Below, piece after piece: positions 1-5,855 of a stretch of 12,788 nucleotides of DNA. The translations under genes and the position numbers were made by a program. Position 1 is the first letter of the stretch. Every line of letters starts with the position of its first letter. The notes beneath the pieces are model-generated. The model saw only the letters and a program-made list of their open reading frames with translations. It made no database searches and was not told where the DNA came from. The stretch lies in assembly GCA_947003375.1 (NCBI GenBank), contig CAMQOJ010000066.1, positions 1 to 12,788 of the forward strand, given 5' to 3'. Source of the DNA: an uncultured Lachnospiraceae bacterium. GTDB taxonomy: Bacteria; Bacillota; Clostridia; Lachnospirales; Lachnospiraceae.

Positions 1-432
1 CAATATGCGCCGGACCAGGCGCTGAGAGAGGAGGCCGGCGCTGACGGGGTAAAGATAGGCAGCGTCTACCGGGCCCTTGGCAGCGACGGAAGCCCCCTGG
101 GCGTGGTGGTGGAATCCACCTCCACCGAAGGCTACGGCGGCAATATCGTGCTGTACCTGGGGGTCACCAACGAAGGCGTGCTGAATGACATCTCCATCCT
201 GGAGATAGCGGAGACGCCGGGGCTGGGGATGCTGGCGCCGGAGGAGCTGGTGCCCCAGTTCCATGAGAAGAATGTGGACAGCTTCGCCTACACCAAGACA
301 GGCGCATCGGCTGAAAACGAGATAGACGCCATCGCCGGCGCTACCATAACCACGAAAGCCGTCACCAACGCGGTGAACGGAGGGCTTAAGGCGGCGCAGG
401 ATCTGACGGAGGGAGGTGCCTCTAATGAATAA
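1..432 (+). CDS. rnfG: Rnf complex subunit G, 3' part (5' end outside window)
   Basis: The reading frame is open from base 1, so only about the last 143 residues are present; the N-terminal membrane anchor is missing. RnfG is a membrane-anchored subunit that carries covalent FMN and passes electrons within the Rnf ferredoxin:NAD+ oxidoreductase. The flavinylation motif of the family, D-x-x-(S/T/A)-G-A-T, is visible as DAIAGAT; the acceptor Thr codon is at 343-345. This implies an ApbE-type flavin transferase elsewhere in the genome. Other family traits are the GYGGNI segment and ETPGLG. The frame ends in TAA at 430-432 and overlaps the start of rnfE by 8 bases, which suggests translational coupling. 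The assignment rests on the motif and on the following rnfE-rnfA-rnfB order. Confidence 0.93.
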   Translation, partial: QYAPDQALREEAGADGVKIGSVYRALGSDGSPLGVVVESTSTEGYGGNIVLYLGVTNEGVLNDISILEIAETPGLGMLAPEELVPQFHEKNVDSFAYTKTGASAENEIDAIAGATITTKAVTNAVNGGLKAAQDLTEGGASNE

Positions 433-1159
433 TGCAGGTGAGAGGCTTTACAACGGCCTGGTCAAAGAAAATCCCACCTTTGTGCTGATGCTGGGCATGT
501 GCCCTACATTGGCCGTGACCACCTCAGCCATGAACGGCCTGGGGATGGGGCTTACTACTATGGTAGTATTGGCGCTGAGCAATCTGATCATCTCGCTGCT
601 GCGGGGCATCATCCCGGGCCGGGTGCGGATTCCGGCGTTCATCGTCATCATCGCCTCCTTCGTGACGGCGGTGCAGCTGCTCCTGCAGGCCTATATCCCG
701 GCCCTGAACAAGTCCCTGGGCGTGTACATACCGCTGATCGTGGTGAACTGCATCATCCTGGGGCGGGCGGAGAGCTACGCCTACTCGAACCCTGCGATCC
801 CCTCCCTGTTCGACGGGATTGGCATGGGGCTGGGCTTCACCTTTGCCCTGACCTGCATCGGCGCGGTGAGGGAGCTTTTGGGAGCCGGGGAGATCTTCGG
901 CTTGGCGCTGATGCCGGATTCCTTTGTGCCCATCCGCATCTTCGGGCAGGCGCCGGGGGCATTCTTCGTGCTGGCCGCTTTGGTGGCCCTGCAGAATTAC
1001 GTCAAGGATGCCCGGAAGAAGGCCGGGAAGAGCTATGAGAAGATTGGTTCCGGGTGCAGCGAGGACTGCATGAACTGTTCCGAGAAGGGCTGCACGAAGC
1101 GCTTCTACGGTGAGGACGGGACGAGAAAGGCTGCGGAGCCGGATAAGGAGGAGAGATAA
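425..1159 (+). CDS. rnfE: Rnf complex membrane subunit E
   Basis: An integral membrane subunit of about 244 residues in the RnfE/NqrD family, which together with RnfA forms the core of the ion-translocating Rnf complex. The ATG at 425 was chosen because GGAGGGAGG at 408-416 lies 8 bases upstream; a GTG at 416 is in frame but lies inside that ribosome site. Several hydrophobic helices are visible. Family cysteines expected to bind the intramembrane [2Fe-2S] cluster shared with RnfA are present as GMCPTLAVT (C26) and VNCIILGRAE (C109). Unusual is a hydrophilic C-terminal tail of about 50 residues containing four cysteines spaced C-x3-C-x2-C-x4-C (residues 211-223). Translation runs directly into rnfA: the stop ends at 1159 and the next ATG is at 1160. 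Confidence 0.93.
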   Translation: MNNAGERLYNGLVKENPTFVLMLGMCPTLAVTTSAMNGLGMGLTTMVVLALSNLIISLLRGIIPGRVRIPAFIVIIASFVTAVQLLLQAYIPALNKSLGVYIPLIVVNCIILGRAESYAYSNPAIPSLFDGIGMGLGFTFALTCIGAVRELLGAGEIFGLALMPDSFVPIRIFGQAPGAFFVLAALVALQNYVKDARKKAGKSYEKIGSGCSEDCMNCSEKGCTKRFYGEDGTRKAAEPDKEER

Positions 1160-1750
1160 ATGGGAATGGAGAACGTGAAAGAGCTGCTTGTCATTTTGAT
1201 CGGCTCCTCTCTGGTGAGCAATGTGGTGCTCAGCCAGTTCCTGGGGCTCTGCCCCTTCCTGGGCGTGTCCCGCAAGACCAACACGGCGGCGGGCATGGGG
1301 GCGGCGGTCATCTTCGTCATCACTTTGGCCAGCGCGGTGGCGGGCGCGATCTACCGGTTCGTGCTGGTGAGGTTCCATGTGGAATACCTGGAGACCATCG
1401 TGTTCATCCTGGTCATCGCCGCGCTGGTGCAGTTCGTGGAGATGTTCCTGAAAAAGGCCATGCCCTCGCTCTATGAGGCGCTGGGGGTCTACCTCCCTCT
1501 GATCACCACCAACTGCGCGGTGCTGGGCGTGGCGATTACCAATGTGCAGAAGGAGTACGGGATACTCGCCGGCATCGTCAACGGCTTCGCCACCGCGGTG
1601 GGCTTCACCATCGCCATCGTGATTCTGGCGGGGCTCCGGGAGAAGCTGGAGTACAATGACATCCCCAAGTCCTTTCGGGGCATGCCAACGGTGCTGCTGA
1701 CGGCAGGGCTGATGGCCATTGCTTTCTGTGGGTTTTCGGGGTTGTTGTAG
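1160..1750 (+). CDS. rnfA: Rnf complex membrane subunit A
   Basis: A 196-residue polytopic membrane protein of the RnfA/NqrE family, the partner of RnfE in the ion-translocating core of ferredoxin:NAD+ oxidoreductase. The N-terminal helix followed by LGLCPFLGVS (C31) and the later TTNCAVLGVA (C119) match the two conserved half-sites, whose cysteines are expected to help bind the membrane-embedded FeS cluster. Length is normal for the family (about 190-200). AAGGAGG at 1145-1151, inside the end of rnfE, sits 8 bases before the ATG, and no base separates the rnfE stop from this start. The gene ends in TAG at 1748-1750 and is followed by an unusually long, palindromic gap before rnfB. Confidence 0.95.
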   Translation: MGMENVKELLVILIGSSLVSNVVLSQFLGLCPFLGVSRKTNTAAGMGAAVIFVITLASAVAGAIYRFVLVRFHVEYLETIVFILVIAALVQFVEMFLKKAMPSLYEALGVYLPLITTNCAVLGVAITNVQKEYGILAGIVNGFATAVGFTIAIVILAGLREKLEYNDIPKSFRGMPTVLLTAGLMAIAFCGFSGLL

Positions 1751-1870
1751 AATAAAAAACAGCAATGATTCGTCCAGTGCCCCAGAGGAATTGCGGACGC
1801 GTCCTCTGCGGCCGGAAGTCCTCTGCCAGCATTGGGTACTGGGCGAATCGTTGCGGAACTGGAATAAAAA
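1750..1870. repeat. Palindromic insertion-like element between rnfA and rnfB
   Basis: A 21-nt arm at 1762-1782 is complementary to 1834-1854, with three mismatches that would all be G-U pairs in the + strand RNA. The 51-nt loop holds further symmetry: CAGAGGA (1783-1789) with TCCTCTG (1802-1808, repeated at 1819-1825), and the perfect palindrome GGACGCGTCC (1795-1804). The whole is bracketed by the 9-bp direct repeat GAATAAAAA (1750-1758 and 1862-1870). Deleting one repeat copy plus the palindrome would leave rnfA and rnfB 19 bases apart with the rnfB ribosome site intact, as expected inside a compact operon. A mobile origin is inferred; a regulatory hairpin is the alternative. Confidence 0.6.
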
Positions 1871-1881
1871 GGAGACGTGCG

Positions 1882-2682
1882 ATGAGCGTGACTGGTATTT
1901 TGACCGCCACTGCCGTGGTAGGCGTGGTAGGTATCTTCGTGGGGCTCTTCCTGGGGGCAGCGGGGATCAAGTTCAGAGTGGATGTGGATGAAAAAGAGGA
2001 AGCCGTGCTGGCGGCGCTTCCGGGAAACAACTGCGGAGGCTGCGGCTATGCGGGCTGCAGCGGCCTGGCCGCGGCCATAGCCAAGGGGGAGGCTCCAGTG
2101 AACGCCTGTCCCGTGGGCGGCGCTCCCGTGGGGGAGAAGATCGCGGCCATCATGGGCGTGGAGGCAGGGGCCTCGGAGAGAAAGGTGGCCTTCGTGGCCT
2201 GTATGGGGGACTGCGACAAGTCCAGACAGGACTATGATTACTATGGGGCGCAGGACTGCCGGATGATGGGCTTCGTGCCCGGCGGCGGGCCCAAATCCTG
2301 CAACAGCGGCTGCCTGGGCTATGGCTCCTGCGTAAAGGCCTGCCCCTTTGACGCCATCCGTGTAGTAAACGGCGTGGCAGTGGTGGACAGGGAGAAGTGC
2401 AAGGCCTGCGGGAAGTGCGTGGAGGCCTGCCCCAAGCATCTGATTTCCCTGATTCCCTATGACGCGAAATATGTGGTGGCCTGCAGCTCTAAGGACAAGG
2501 GGCCCGTGACCATGAAGGCCTGCGAGGTGGGCTGCATCGGCTGTGGGCTGTGCGCAAGGAACTGTCCCAGCCAGGCTGTGGAGGTGAAGGACTTCCACGC
2601 CGCAATCGATCAGGAAAAGTGCACCGGGTGCGGAGCCTGTGCGGAGAAATGCCCCAAGAAGTGCATCCTGCCAAGGACGTGA
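1882..2682 (+). CDS. rnfB: Rnf complex iron-sulfur subunit B
   Basis: A 266-residue electron-input subunit of the Rnf complex, which takes electrons from reduced ferredoxin. Order of parts: an N-terminal membrane helix (about residues 5-28), a [4Fe-4S] motif C51-x2-C54-x4-C59-x16-C76, then a C-terminal ferredoxin-like half with four further cysteine groups, seen as CLGYGSCVKACP, CKACGKCVEACP, CIGCGLCARNCP and CTGCGACAEKCP. Clostridial RnfB proteins are typically polyferredoxins of this kind. The ATG at 1882 was chosen because AAAAAGGAG at 1866-1874 precedes it. The frame is open upstream to 1765, but that extension would be encoded by the palindromic element. The gene ends the visible rnf operon; no clear terminator follows, so the next gene may be co-transcribed. 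Confidence 0.95.
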   Translation: MSVTGILTATAVVGVVGIFVGLFLGAAGIKFRVDVDEKEEAVLAALPGNNCGGCGYAGCSGLAAAIAKGEAPVNACPVGGAPVGEKIAAIMGVEAGASERKVAFVACMGDCDKSRQDYDYYGAQDCRMMGFVPGGGPKSCNSGCLGYGSCVKACPFDAIRVVNGVAVVDREKCKACGKCVEACPKHLISLIPYDAKYVVACSSKDKGPVTMKACEVGCIGCGLCARNCPSQAVEVKDFHAAIDQEKCTGCGACAEKCPKKCILPRT

Positions 2683-2752
2683 AGCGGGAGTTGAGTTTAT
2701 GGAAGAGTTTTGGAAGGAACCATGTTTTTGAAGAAGAAAGGAGGCGAGGATT

Positions 2753-3865
2753 GTGAAGATGCCGGAGGATTTTGACGATCGCTCCAGCCTGGCGCCTACG
2801 GTGGTGATGTCCATTCTGGCGGTGACCGCTTTTGTGGCGCTGATCCTGGTGGCCATGCTGTTCCTGAACCAGAAGCCGAAGAACAGCGCGGCGTCCAGGG
2901 GCTCCAAGCAGGCAAATTCTGTACAGGCAGCACAGGAGGCCGCGTCCCCCGTGATTATATACCCTGATACGGACGAACTGGTGGGCGGAAGCGAGCTGCA
3001 TCCGGATGATTTCGACTTCTGGGACATGTATCCCGAGGAGACGGAGACGCCGCAGCCCACGGAGGAGCCGGAGGAGACGACAGCGCCGGAGGACGATCCG
3101 TCCACGGACGGTAAGCACACGCTGGTGCAGTATGCGGACGGGAAGGAGGAGTGGGTCCTGATCAGCCCCTACCTGCCCAAACATGACTATGATTTCACGA
3201 AGCTGGTGTGCCAGTCGGATCTGATGAAGTATTATGAGAACGGCAAGCAGGTGTCCTATACCGGGGTGGATATTTCCAAGTTCCAGGATTATGTGGATTT
3301 CGTGAAGGTGAAGAAGGCCGGGATAGACTTTGTCATGATCCGGCTGGGGGCGAGAGGCTATGGCACGGGACAATTGATTCTGGACGAGTATTTCCAGGAC
3401 AACATCAAACGGGCCACGGACGCGGGCCTTCAGGTGGGGGTCTATTTCTACTCCCAGGCCATCTCCGAGGCCGAGGCCATAGAGGAGGCGAACATGGTGC
3501 TGGAGAACCTGGGGGAGTACACCGTCAGCTATCCGGTGGCCTATGACATGGAGCGGGTGGAGAACGACACCGCCAGGACGGACATCCTGACCAGGGACGA
3601 AAAGACCGCTATAGCGAAGGCTTTCATGGACACCATTGCCGCCGCGGGCTACAAGACCATGCTCTACGGCAACAAGGAGTGGCTGATCAAGGAAATCGAC
3701 ATGTCGAAGCTGACGGCCTACGATGTGTGGCTGTCCCAGGCGGCGGACATTCCGGACTATCCGTACCGGTTCTCCATGTGGCAGTACAGCTACGAGGGCT
3801 TCGTGGACGGCATCACGGGATATGTGGACATGAACATCAGCTTTGTCAATTACGCGGAGAAATAA
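2753..3865 (+). CDS. Membrane-anchored GH25 family lysozyme
   Basis: A 370-residue predicted muramidase of glycoside hydrolase family 25 that would cleave the MurNAc-GlcNAc bond of peptidoglycan. Order of parts: a short cytoplasmic N-terminus, one uncleaved hydrophobic anchor at about residues 17-38, an acidic Pro/Thr/Glu-rich linker (about 60-120), a stretch of about 50 residues of unknown role, then the GH25 barrel from about 170 to the end. Barrel landmarks are GVDISKFQ (D173), FVMIRLGARGYG, GVYFYSQA, the D-x-E pair in AYDME (D265, E267), MWQYS and VDMNIS. The GTG at 2753 was preferred because AAGGAGG (2738-2744) is 8 bases away; the in-frame ATG at 2759 would be 14 away. It follows rnfB by 70 bases. 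The likely role is wall remodelling at the outer membrane face; the true substrate is not shown. Confidence 0.88.
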   Translation: MKMPEDFDDRSSLAPTVVMSILAVTAFVALILVAMLFLNQKPKNSAASRGSKQANSVQAAQEAASPVIIYPDTDELVGGSELHPDDFDFWDMYPEETETPQPTEEPEETTAPEDDPSTDGKHTLVQYADGKEEWVLISPYLPKHDYDFTKLVCQSDLMKYYENGKQVSYTGVDISKFQDYVDFVKVKKAGIDFVMIRLGARGYGTGQLILDEYFQDNIKRATDAGLQVGVYFYSQAISEAEAIEEANMVLENLGEYTVSYPVAYDMERVENDTARTDILTRDEKTAIAKAFMDTIAAAGYKTMLYGNKEWLIKEIDMSKLTAYDVWLSQAADIPDYPYRFSMWQYSYEGFVDGITGYVDMNISFVNYAEK

Positions 3866-3871
3866 ATCCGC

Positions 3872-3888
3872 CCGGGAGGACTTCCCGG
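3872..3888 (+). terminator. Possible intrinsic terminator after the GH25 gene
   Basis: CCGGGA pairs with TCCCGG around a 5-base loop, 7 bases after the GH25 stop codon. The following bases (ACTTTCTC) form only an imperfect T tract, so termination may be weak. The T-rich bases are also the left arm of the next palindromic segment. Confidence 0.45.
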
Positions 3889-3889
3889 A

Positions 3890-4013
3890 CTTTCTCAAGT
3901 CATTTTTCATAAAAAAGAGCGAAAATGCCTGTACGATAGATCTATTTCTGAGAGTTGTCTCATATATTGATATATCGGACAGGCATTTCAGAATCGATAT
4001 CAACTTGAGAAAG
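3890..4013. repeat. Nested inverted-repeat segment, possible small mobile element
   Basis: CTTTCTCAAGT at 3890-3900 is perfectly complementary to 4003-4013, giving 11-bp terminal inverted repeats on a 124-bp segment. Inside, AAATGCCTGT (3923-3932) is perfectly complementary to 3979-3988; between these lie the palindrome ATAGATCTAT (3936-3945) and a small hairpin TGAGA-GTTG-TCTCA (3949-3962). GGA flanks both ends (3887-3889 and 4014-4016), possibly a 3-bp target duplication. It is much more AT-rich than its neighbours and holds no convincing gene. It could instead be a structured leader of the next gene. Confidence 0.5.
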
Positions 4014-4024
4014 GGATTGAAGGG

Positions 4025-4699
4025 ATGTATAAGAGAGCGTTGAGTCTTCTGGTGACGGGTAGTTTTCTGTTCATGGCCAGCTTCCTGTGCGTAAAGAGCA
4101 TAGACAGGATACAAGTATGCTCTGAGCCGGTGCAGATGCTGAAGCTGGAGCTGGAGCAGCTGGAGGAAAAGGCCAAAGCCATGGAGGAGCGGGCAATCCT
4201 GGAGGCCAGGCAGGATCCCGGGAATCCGGAGAAAGGGCTTGGAATCCTGGACATCGCGGTGTCCGGCCAGCGGGTGGTGGACTATGGGATGATAGAGCAT
4301 ACGCTTGCCTACGACCTGCCGGACGAGGAACTGGACGCCCTGCTCCGCATCGTGGAGGCGGAGGCCGGGAACGAGGACGAGGACGGGAAGCTTTTGGTGG
4401 CCAATGTGGTGCTGAACCGGATGGATTCGGAGCTGTTCCCGGATACGGTGACAGGGGTGGTGCTGCAGAAGGAGAAGGGCATATCCCAGTTCTCCCCGGT
4501 GGCCAACGGGAGCTTCTACAGGGTGAAAGTCAGCGAGGAGACGATCAGCGCCGTGGGCCGGGCCCTGATGGGGGAGGACATCTCCCAGGGCGCGCTGTAT
4601 TTCGCGGCGCGGAAGTATGCGGACAGCGGGAAGATGAAGTGGTTCGACGAGAACCTTACATACCTCTTTGTGCATGGGGGGCATGAGTTCTTTCGGTGA
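4025..4699 (+). CDS. SleB-like cell wall hydrolase
   Basis: A 224-residue exported protein with a C-terminal Hydrolase_2 (SleB-type) domain; members act as lytic transglycosylases or amidases on peptidoglycan, often on spore cortex. Order of parts: a signal or anchor sequence (residues 1-23, MYKR then hydrophobic), a charged helix likely to be coiled coil (about 37-60), then the catalytic domain from about 103. Family landmarks are EAEAGNED with the probable catalytic E113, LLVANVVLNRM, FPDTVTGVV, QFSPVANGSF, GALYF and the closing GGHEFF. The ribosome site is modest (AAAGGGA, 4011-4016). Its neighbour is a GH25 lysozyme, so the two form an envelope-remodelling pair. The sequence alone does not show whether it works in germination or in vegetative growth. 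Confidence 0.85.
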   Translation: MYKRALSLLVTGSFLFMASFLCVKSIDRIQVCSEPVQMLKLELEQLEEKAKAMEERAILEARQDPGNPEKGLGILDIAVSGQRVVDYGMIEHTLAYDLPDEELDALLRIVEAEAGNEDEDGKLLVANVVLNRMDSELFPDTVTGVVLQKEKGISQFSPVANGSFYRVKVSEETISAVGRALMGEDISQGALYFAARKYADSGKMKWFDENLTYLFVHGGHEFFR

Positions 4700-4736
4700 C
4701 GGCATTTAAAATATTAAGATAATTGTATTTATTTGA

Positions 4737-4765
4737 TTGCATTTGCTTTCAAAAGAATGTATAAT
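4737..4765 (+). promoter_or_regulatory. Promoter of the toxin-antitoxin unit
   Basis: TTGCAT (4737-4742), a 17-base spacer, and a perfect TATAAT (4760-4765) precede the antitoxin gene. The bases upstream (about 4705-4734) are strongly AT-rich and could act as an UP element. The leader from the expected start to the antitoxin ATG is about 45 bases. No clear operator palindrome was seen, although antitoxins of this type usually autorepress. Confidence 0.75.
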
Positions 4766-4816
4766 GGTGACATCAAGGAACGGCATCATAATAGTATCGC
4801 GGAAGGAGATGGCACT

Positions 4817-5098
4817 ATGGCAAATTCATTGGTACAGTTCCGTACAGACGATGCAACGCGGAACGAAGCGGCTGACATCTGCGAGCGCCTGGGAATCGAT
4901 TTGCCCACATACATGCGGATGTGCATTGCAAGGCTGATTCAGGAAAACGGTATACCTTTCAGCATGAAGCTTGAGAAGAAAACCGGGAACCGTGCGGTAG
5001 ACGCTATGAAAGCCGCCAGCCGCATTGCGGAAGAAAATGGGATATCCGACATGTCATTGGAGGAAATCAACGCGGAAATCGCGGAAGCGAGGAAGTAG
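4817..5098 (+). CDS. RelB/DinJ-family antitoxin
   Basis: A 93-residue protein with the RelB/DinJ layout: an N-terminal beta strand and two helices of a ribbon-helix-helix DNA-binding fold (SLVQFRTDDATRNEAADI, LGIDLPTYMRM), then a helical C-terminal half expected to wrap and neutralise the toxin. The ATG at 4817 was chosen because GGAAGGAG at 4801-4808 lies 8 bases upstream; the frame stays open back to 4733, but that would start upstream of the -10 box. The PIN-domain gene begins 8 bases after the stop, the standard antitoxin-first order. Base composition is less GC-rich than in flanking metabolic genes, which fits acquisition by transfer. The family call is firm; the exact partner specificity is inferred from position. 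Confidence 0.85.
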   Translation: MANSLVQFRTDDATRNEAADICERLGIDLPTYMRMCIARLIQENGIPFSMKLEKKTGNRAVDAMKAASRIAEENGISDMSLEEINAEIAEARK

Positions 5099-5106
5099 GG
5101 CAATGT

Positions 5107-5577
5107 ATGAAATATTACGCAGTCATTGATACAAATGTACTTGTTTCCGCAATGCTGAAATGGAATTCCATACCGGGCCATGTCATGGAGCTGGTGTTTG
5201 AAGGGCCGATTGTCCCTCTGCTGGACGAGCGCATTGTAAAGGAGTATCGAGAGGTGCTCGCACGTCCCAAATTCCATCTTACGGAGGATATCATTGAGGA
5301 TGTACTGGAAAATATCGAAAGAAATGGAATTTATGTGGACGCAAAGCCCCTTGATGTTGAACTGCCTGATTCAAAGGACATGATGTTCTACGAGGTGGTC
5401 ATGGAGGAGCGCAGTATGCCGTCCCGCGCGAGGGGAGAGGCAGCGTGTGCAGAAAATTCATATCTTGTGACGGGAAATATAAAGCACTTTCCAGTGGAAC
5501 GGTTTATCGTTACGCCAAGGGAGATGATGGATATCATCCTTGCCGACACTGAAGGTGGAAACCGGGTAATAAATTAA
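5107..5577 (+). CDS. PIN-domain toxin (COG1569-like)
   Basis: A 156-residue PIN-domain protein, the probable toxin of the pair; PIN toxins are Mg2+-dependent ribonucleases. Visible active-site acids are D8 in VIDTNVLVSA, E46 in EYREVL, and D88/D91 in LPDSKD, with the LVTGN strand at 120-124 and the family ending FIVTPREMMDII. Between the acidic helix FYEVVMEER and ENSYLVTGN lies a basic stretch of about a dozen residues (103-114, MPSRARG and EAACA) that I do not expect in this family; it may be an insertion. The ATG at 5107 was preferred over the out-of-frame ATG at 5103. GAGGAAG (5088-5094) and GTAGGG (5095-5100) upstream can serve as ribosome sites. A terminator follows directly, closing the two-gene unit. 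Confidence 0.85.
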   Translation: MKYYAVIDTNVLVSAMLKWNSIPGHVMELVFEGPIVPLLDERIVKEYREVLARPKFHLTEDIIEDVLENIERNGIYVDAKPLDVELPDSKDMMFYEVVMEERSMPSRARGEAACAENSYLVTGNIKHFPVERFIVTPREMMDIILADTEGGNRVIN

Positions 5578-5581
5578 GGAC

Positions 5582-5611
5582 AGCATCTGTCAGGAACGGC
5601 AGGTGCTTTTT
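5582..5611 (+). terminator. Intrinsic terminator of the toxin-antitoxin unit
   Basis: GCATCTGTC (5583-5591) pairs with GGCAGGTGC (5598-5606), with two G-U pairs, around the loop AGGAAC, followed by TTTTT (5607-5611). It starts 5 bases after the toxin stop codon. Confidence 0.85.
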
Positions 5612-5641
5612 GCATATGTCTGAAATTTTGTACAGATAGGA

Positions 5642-5671
5642 CTGGAAATGAGCGGGAAAAAATGCTATACT
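5642..5671 (+). promoter_or_regulatory. Possible thrC promoter using the end of element A
   Basis: TGCTATACT (5663-5671) reads as an extended -10 box. A weak -35 candidate, TGGAAA (5643-5648), is 17 bases upstream. The TATACT is the outer end of repeat element A, so an insertion may have supplied the -10. No other good promoter was found between the terminator and thrC. The weak -35 keeps confidence low. Confidence 0.35.
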
Positions 5672-5768
5672 ACATAACGCCAGAATGTACTGTACTGCAC
5701 TGGCTAAACGTATATGGCTGGCGTTATGTAGTCAGGTTACTGGGAAATTTTAACTGTTAAGCAGTATG
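5666..5768 (-). repeat. Element A: structured inverted-repeat element, copy 1 (reverse orientation)
   Basis: A 103-bp copy of a three-member family. The 15-nt arms ACTACATAACGCCAG (5669-5683) and its perfect complement (5718-5732) enclose a 34-nt loop. Read on the - strand, a 36-nt segment precedes the first arm and begins CATACTGCTTAAC, nearly identical to the start of element C. The same segment contains GTTA and TAAC, which pair in the same columns as the larger hairpin in element C. Outer ends are TATACT and AGTATG, so one end departs from the TATA seen in the other copies. It lies wholly between the toxin terminator and thrC. Confidence 0.75.
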
Positions 5769-5855
5769 TATTAGGGAAGATGGAAACAGACAGAAGCGGA
5801 TAGGAACAGACGGAAAAAAGCGTTGAAAAGGAAAGGATAAGGCGGGCAAAAGCTT
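5769..5855 (+). other. Purine-rich leader upstream of thrC
   Basis: These 87 bases before the thrC start are almost all A and G and contain an imperfect direct repeat: GGAAACAGACAGAAGCG (5782-5798) and GGAACAGACGGAAAAAAGCG (5803-5822). No T-box motif, leader peptide or terminator is visible, so threonine-responsive attenuation of a known type is not supported. The ribosome site for thrC is weak (AAGG at 5839-5842, 13 bases away). Confidence 0.4.

Noticed and set aside
416..424. GTG start for rnfE at 416
   Set aside because: It lies in the ribosome site that serves ATG 425, and the family N-terminus begins at the latter.
1765..1881. N-terminal extension of rnfB by 39 residues in the same open frame
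   Set aside because: The extension would be encoded by the palindromic element, lacks a ribosome site, and would put basic residues before a normal RnfB membrane anchor. ATG 1882 has a ribosome site.
3843..4043. Small open frame between the GH25 and SleB-like genes
   Set aside because: It starts inside the GH25 gene and runs through the palindromic segment; it has no ribosome site or recognisable protein features.
2489..4705. Long antisense open frames (also 524-1765, 1489-3120, 5919-7352 and 9037-11019 on the - strand)
   Set aside because: They are mirror frames of GC-rich coding genes, have low-complexity His/Arg/Leu-rich translations and no recognisable domains.
5612..5855. T-box or other known riboswitch before thrC
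   Set aside because: No T-box antiterminator sequence, specifier stem or terminator hairpin with a T tract was found.
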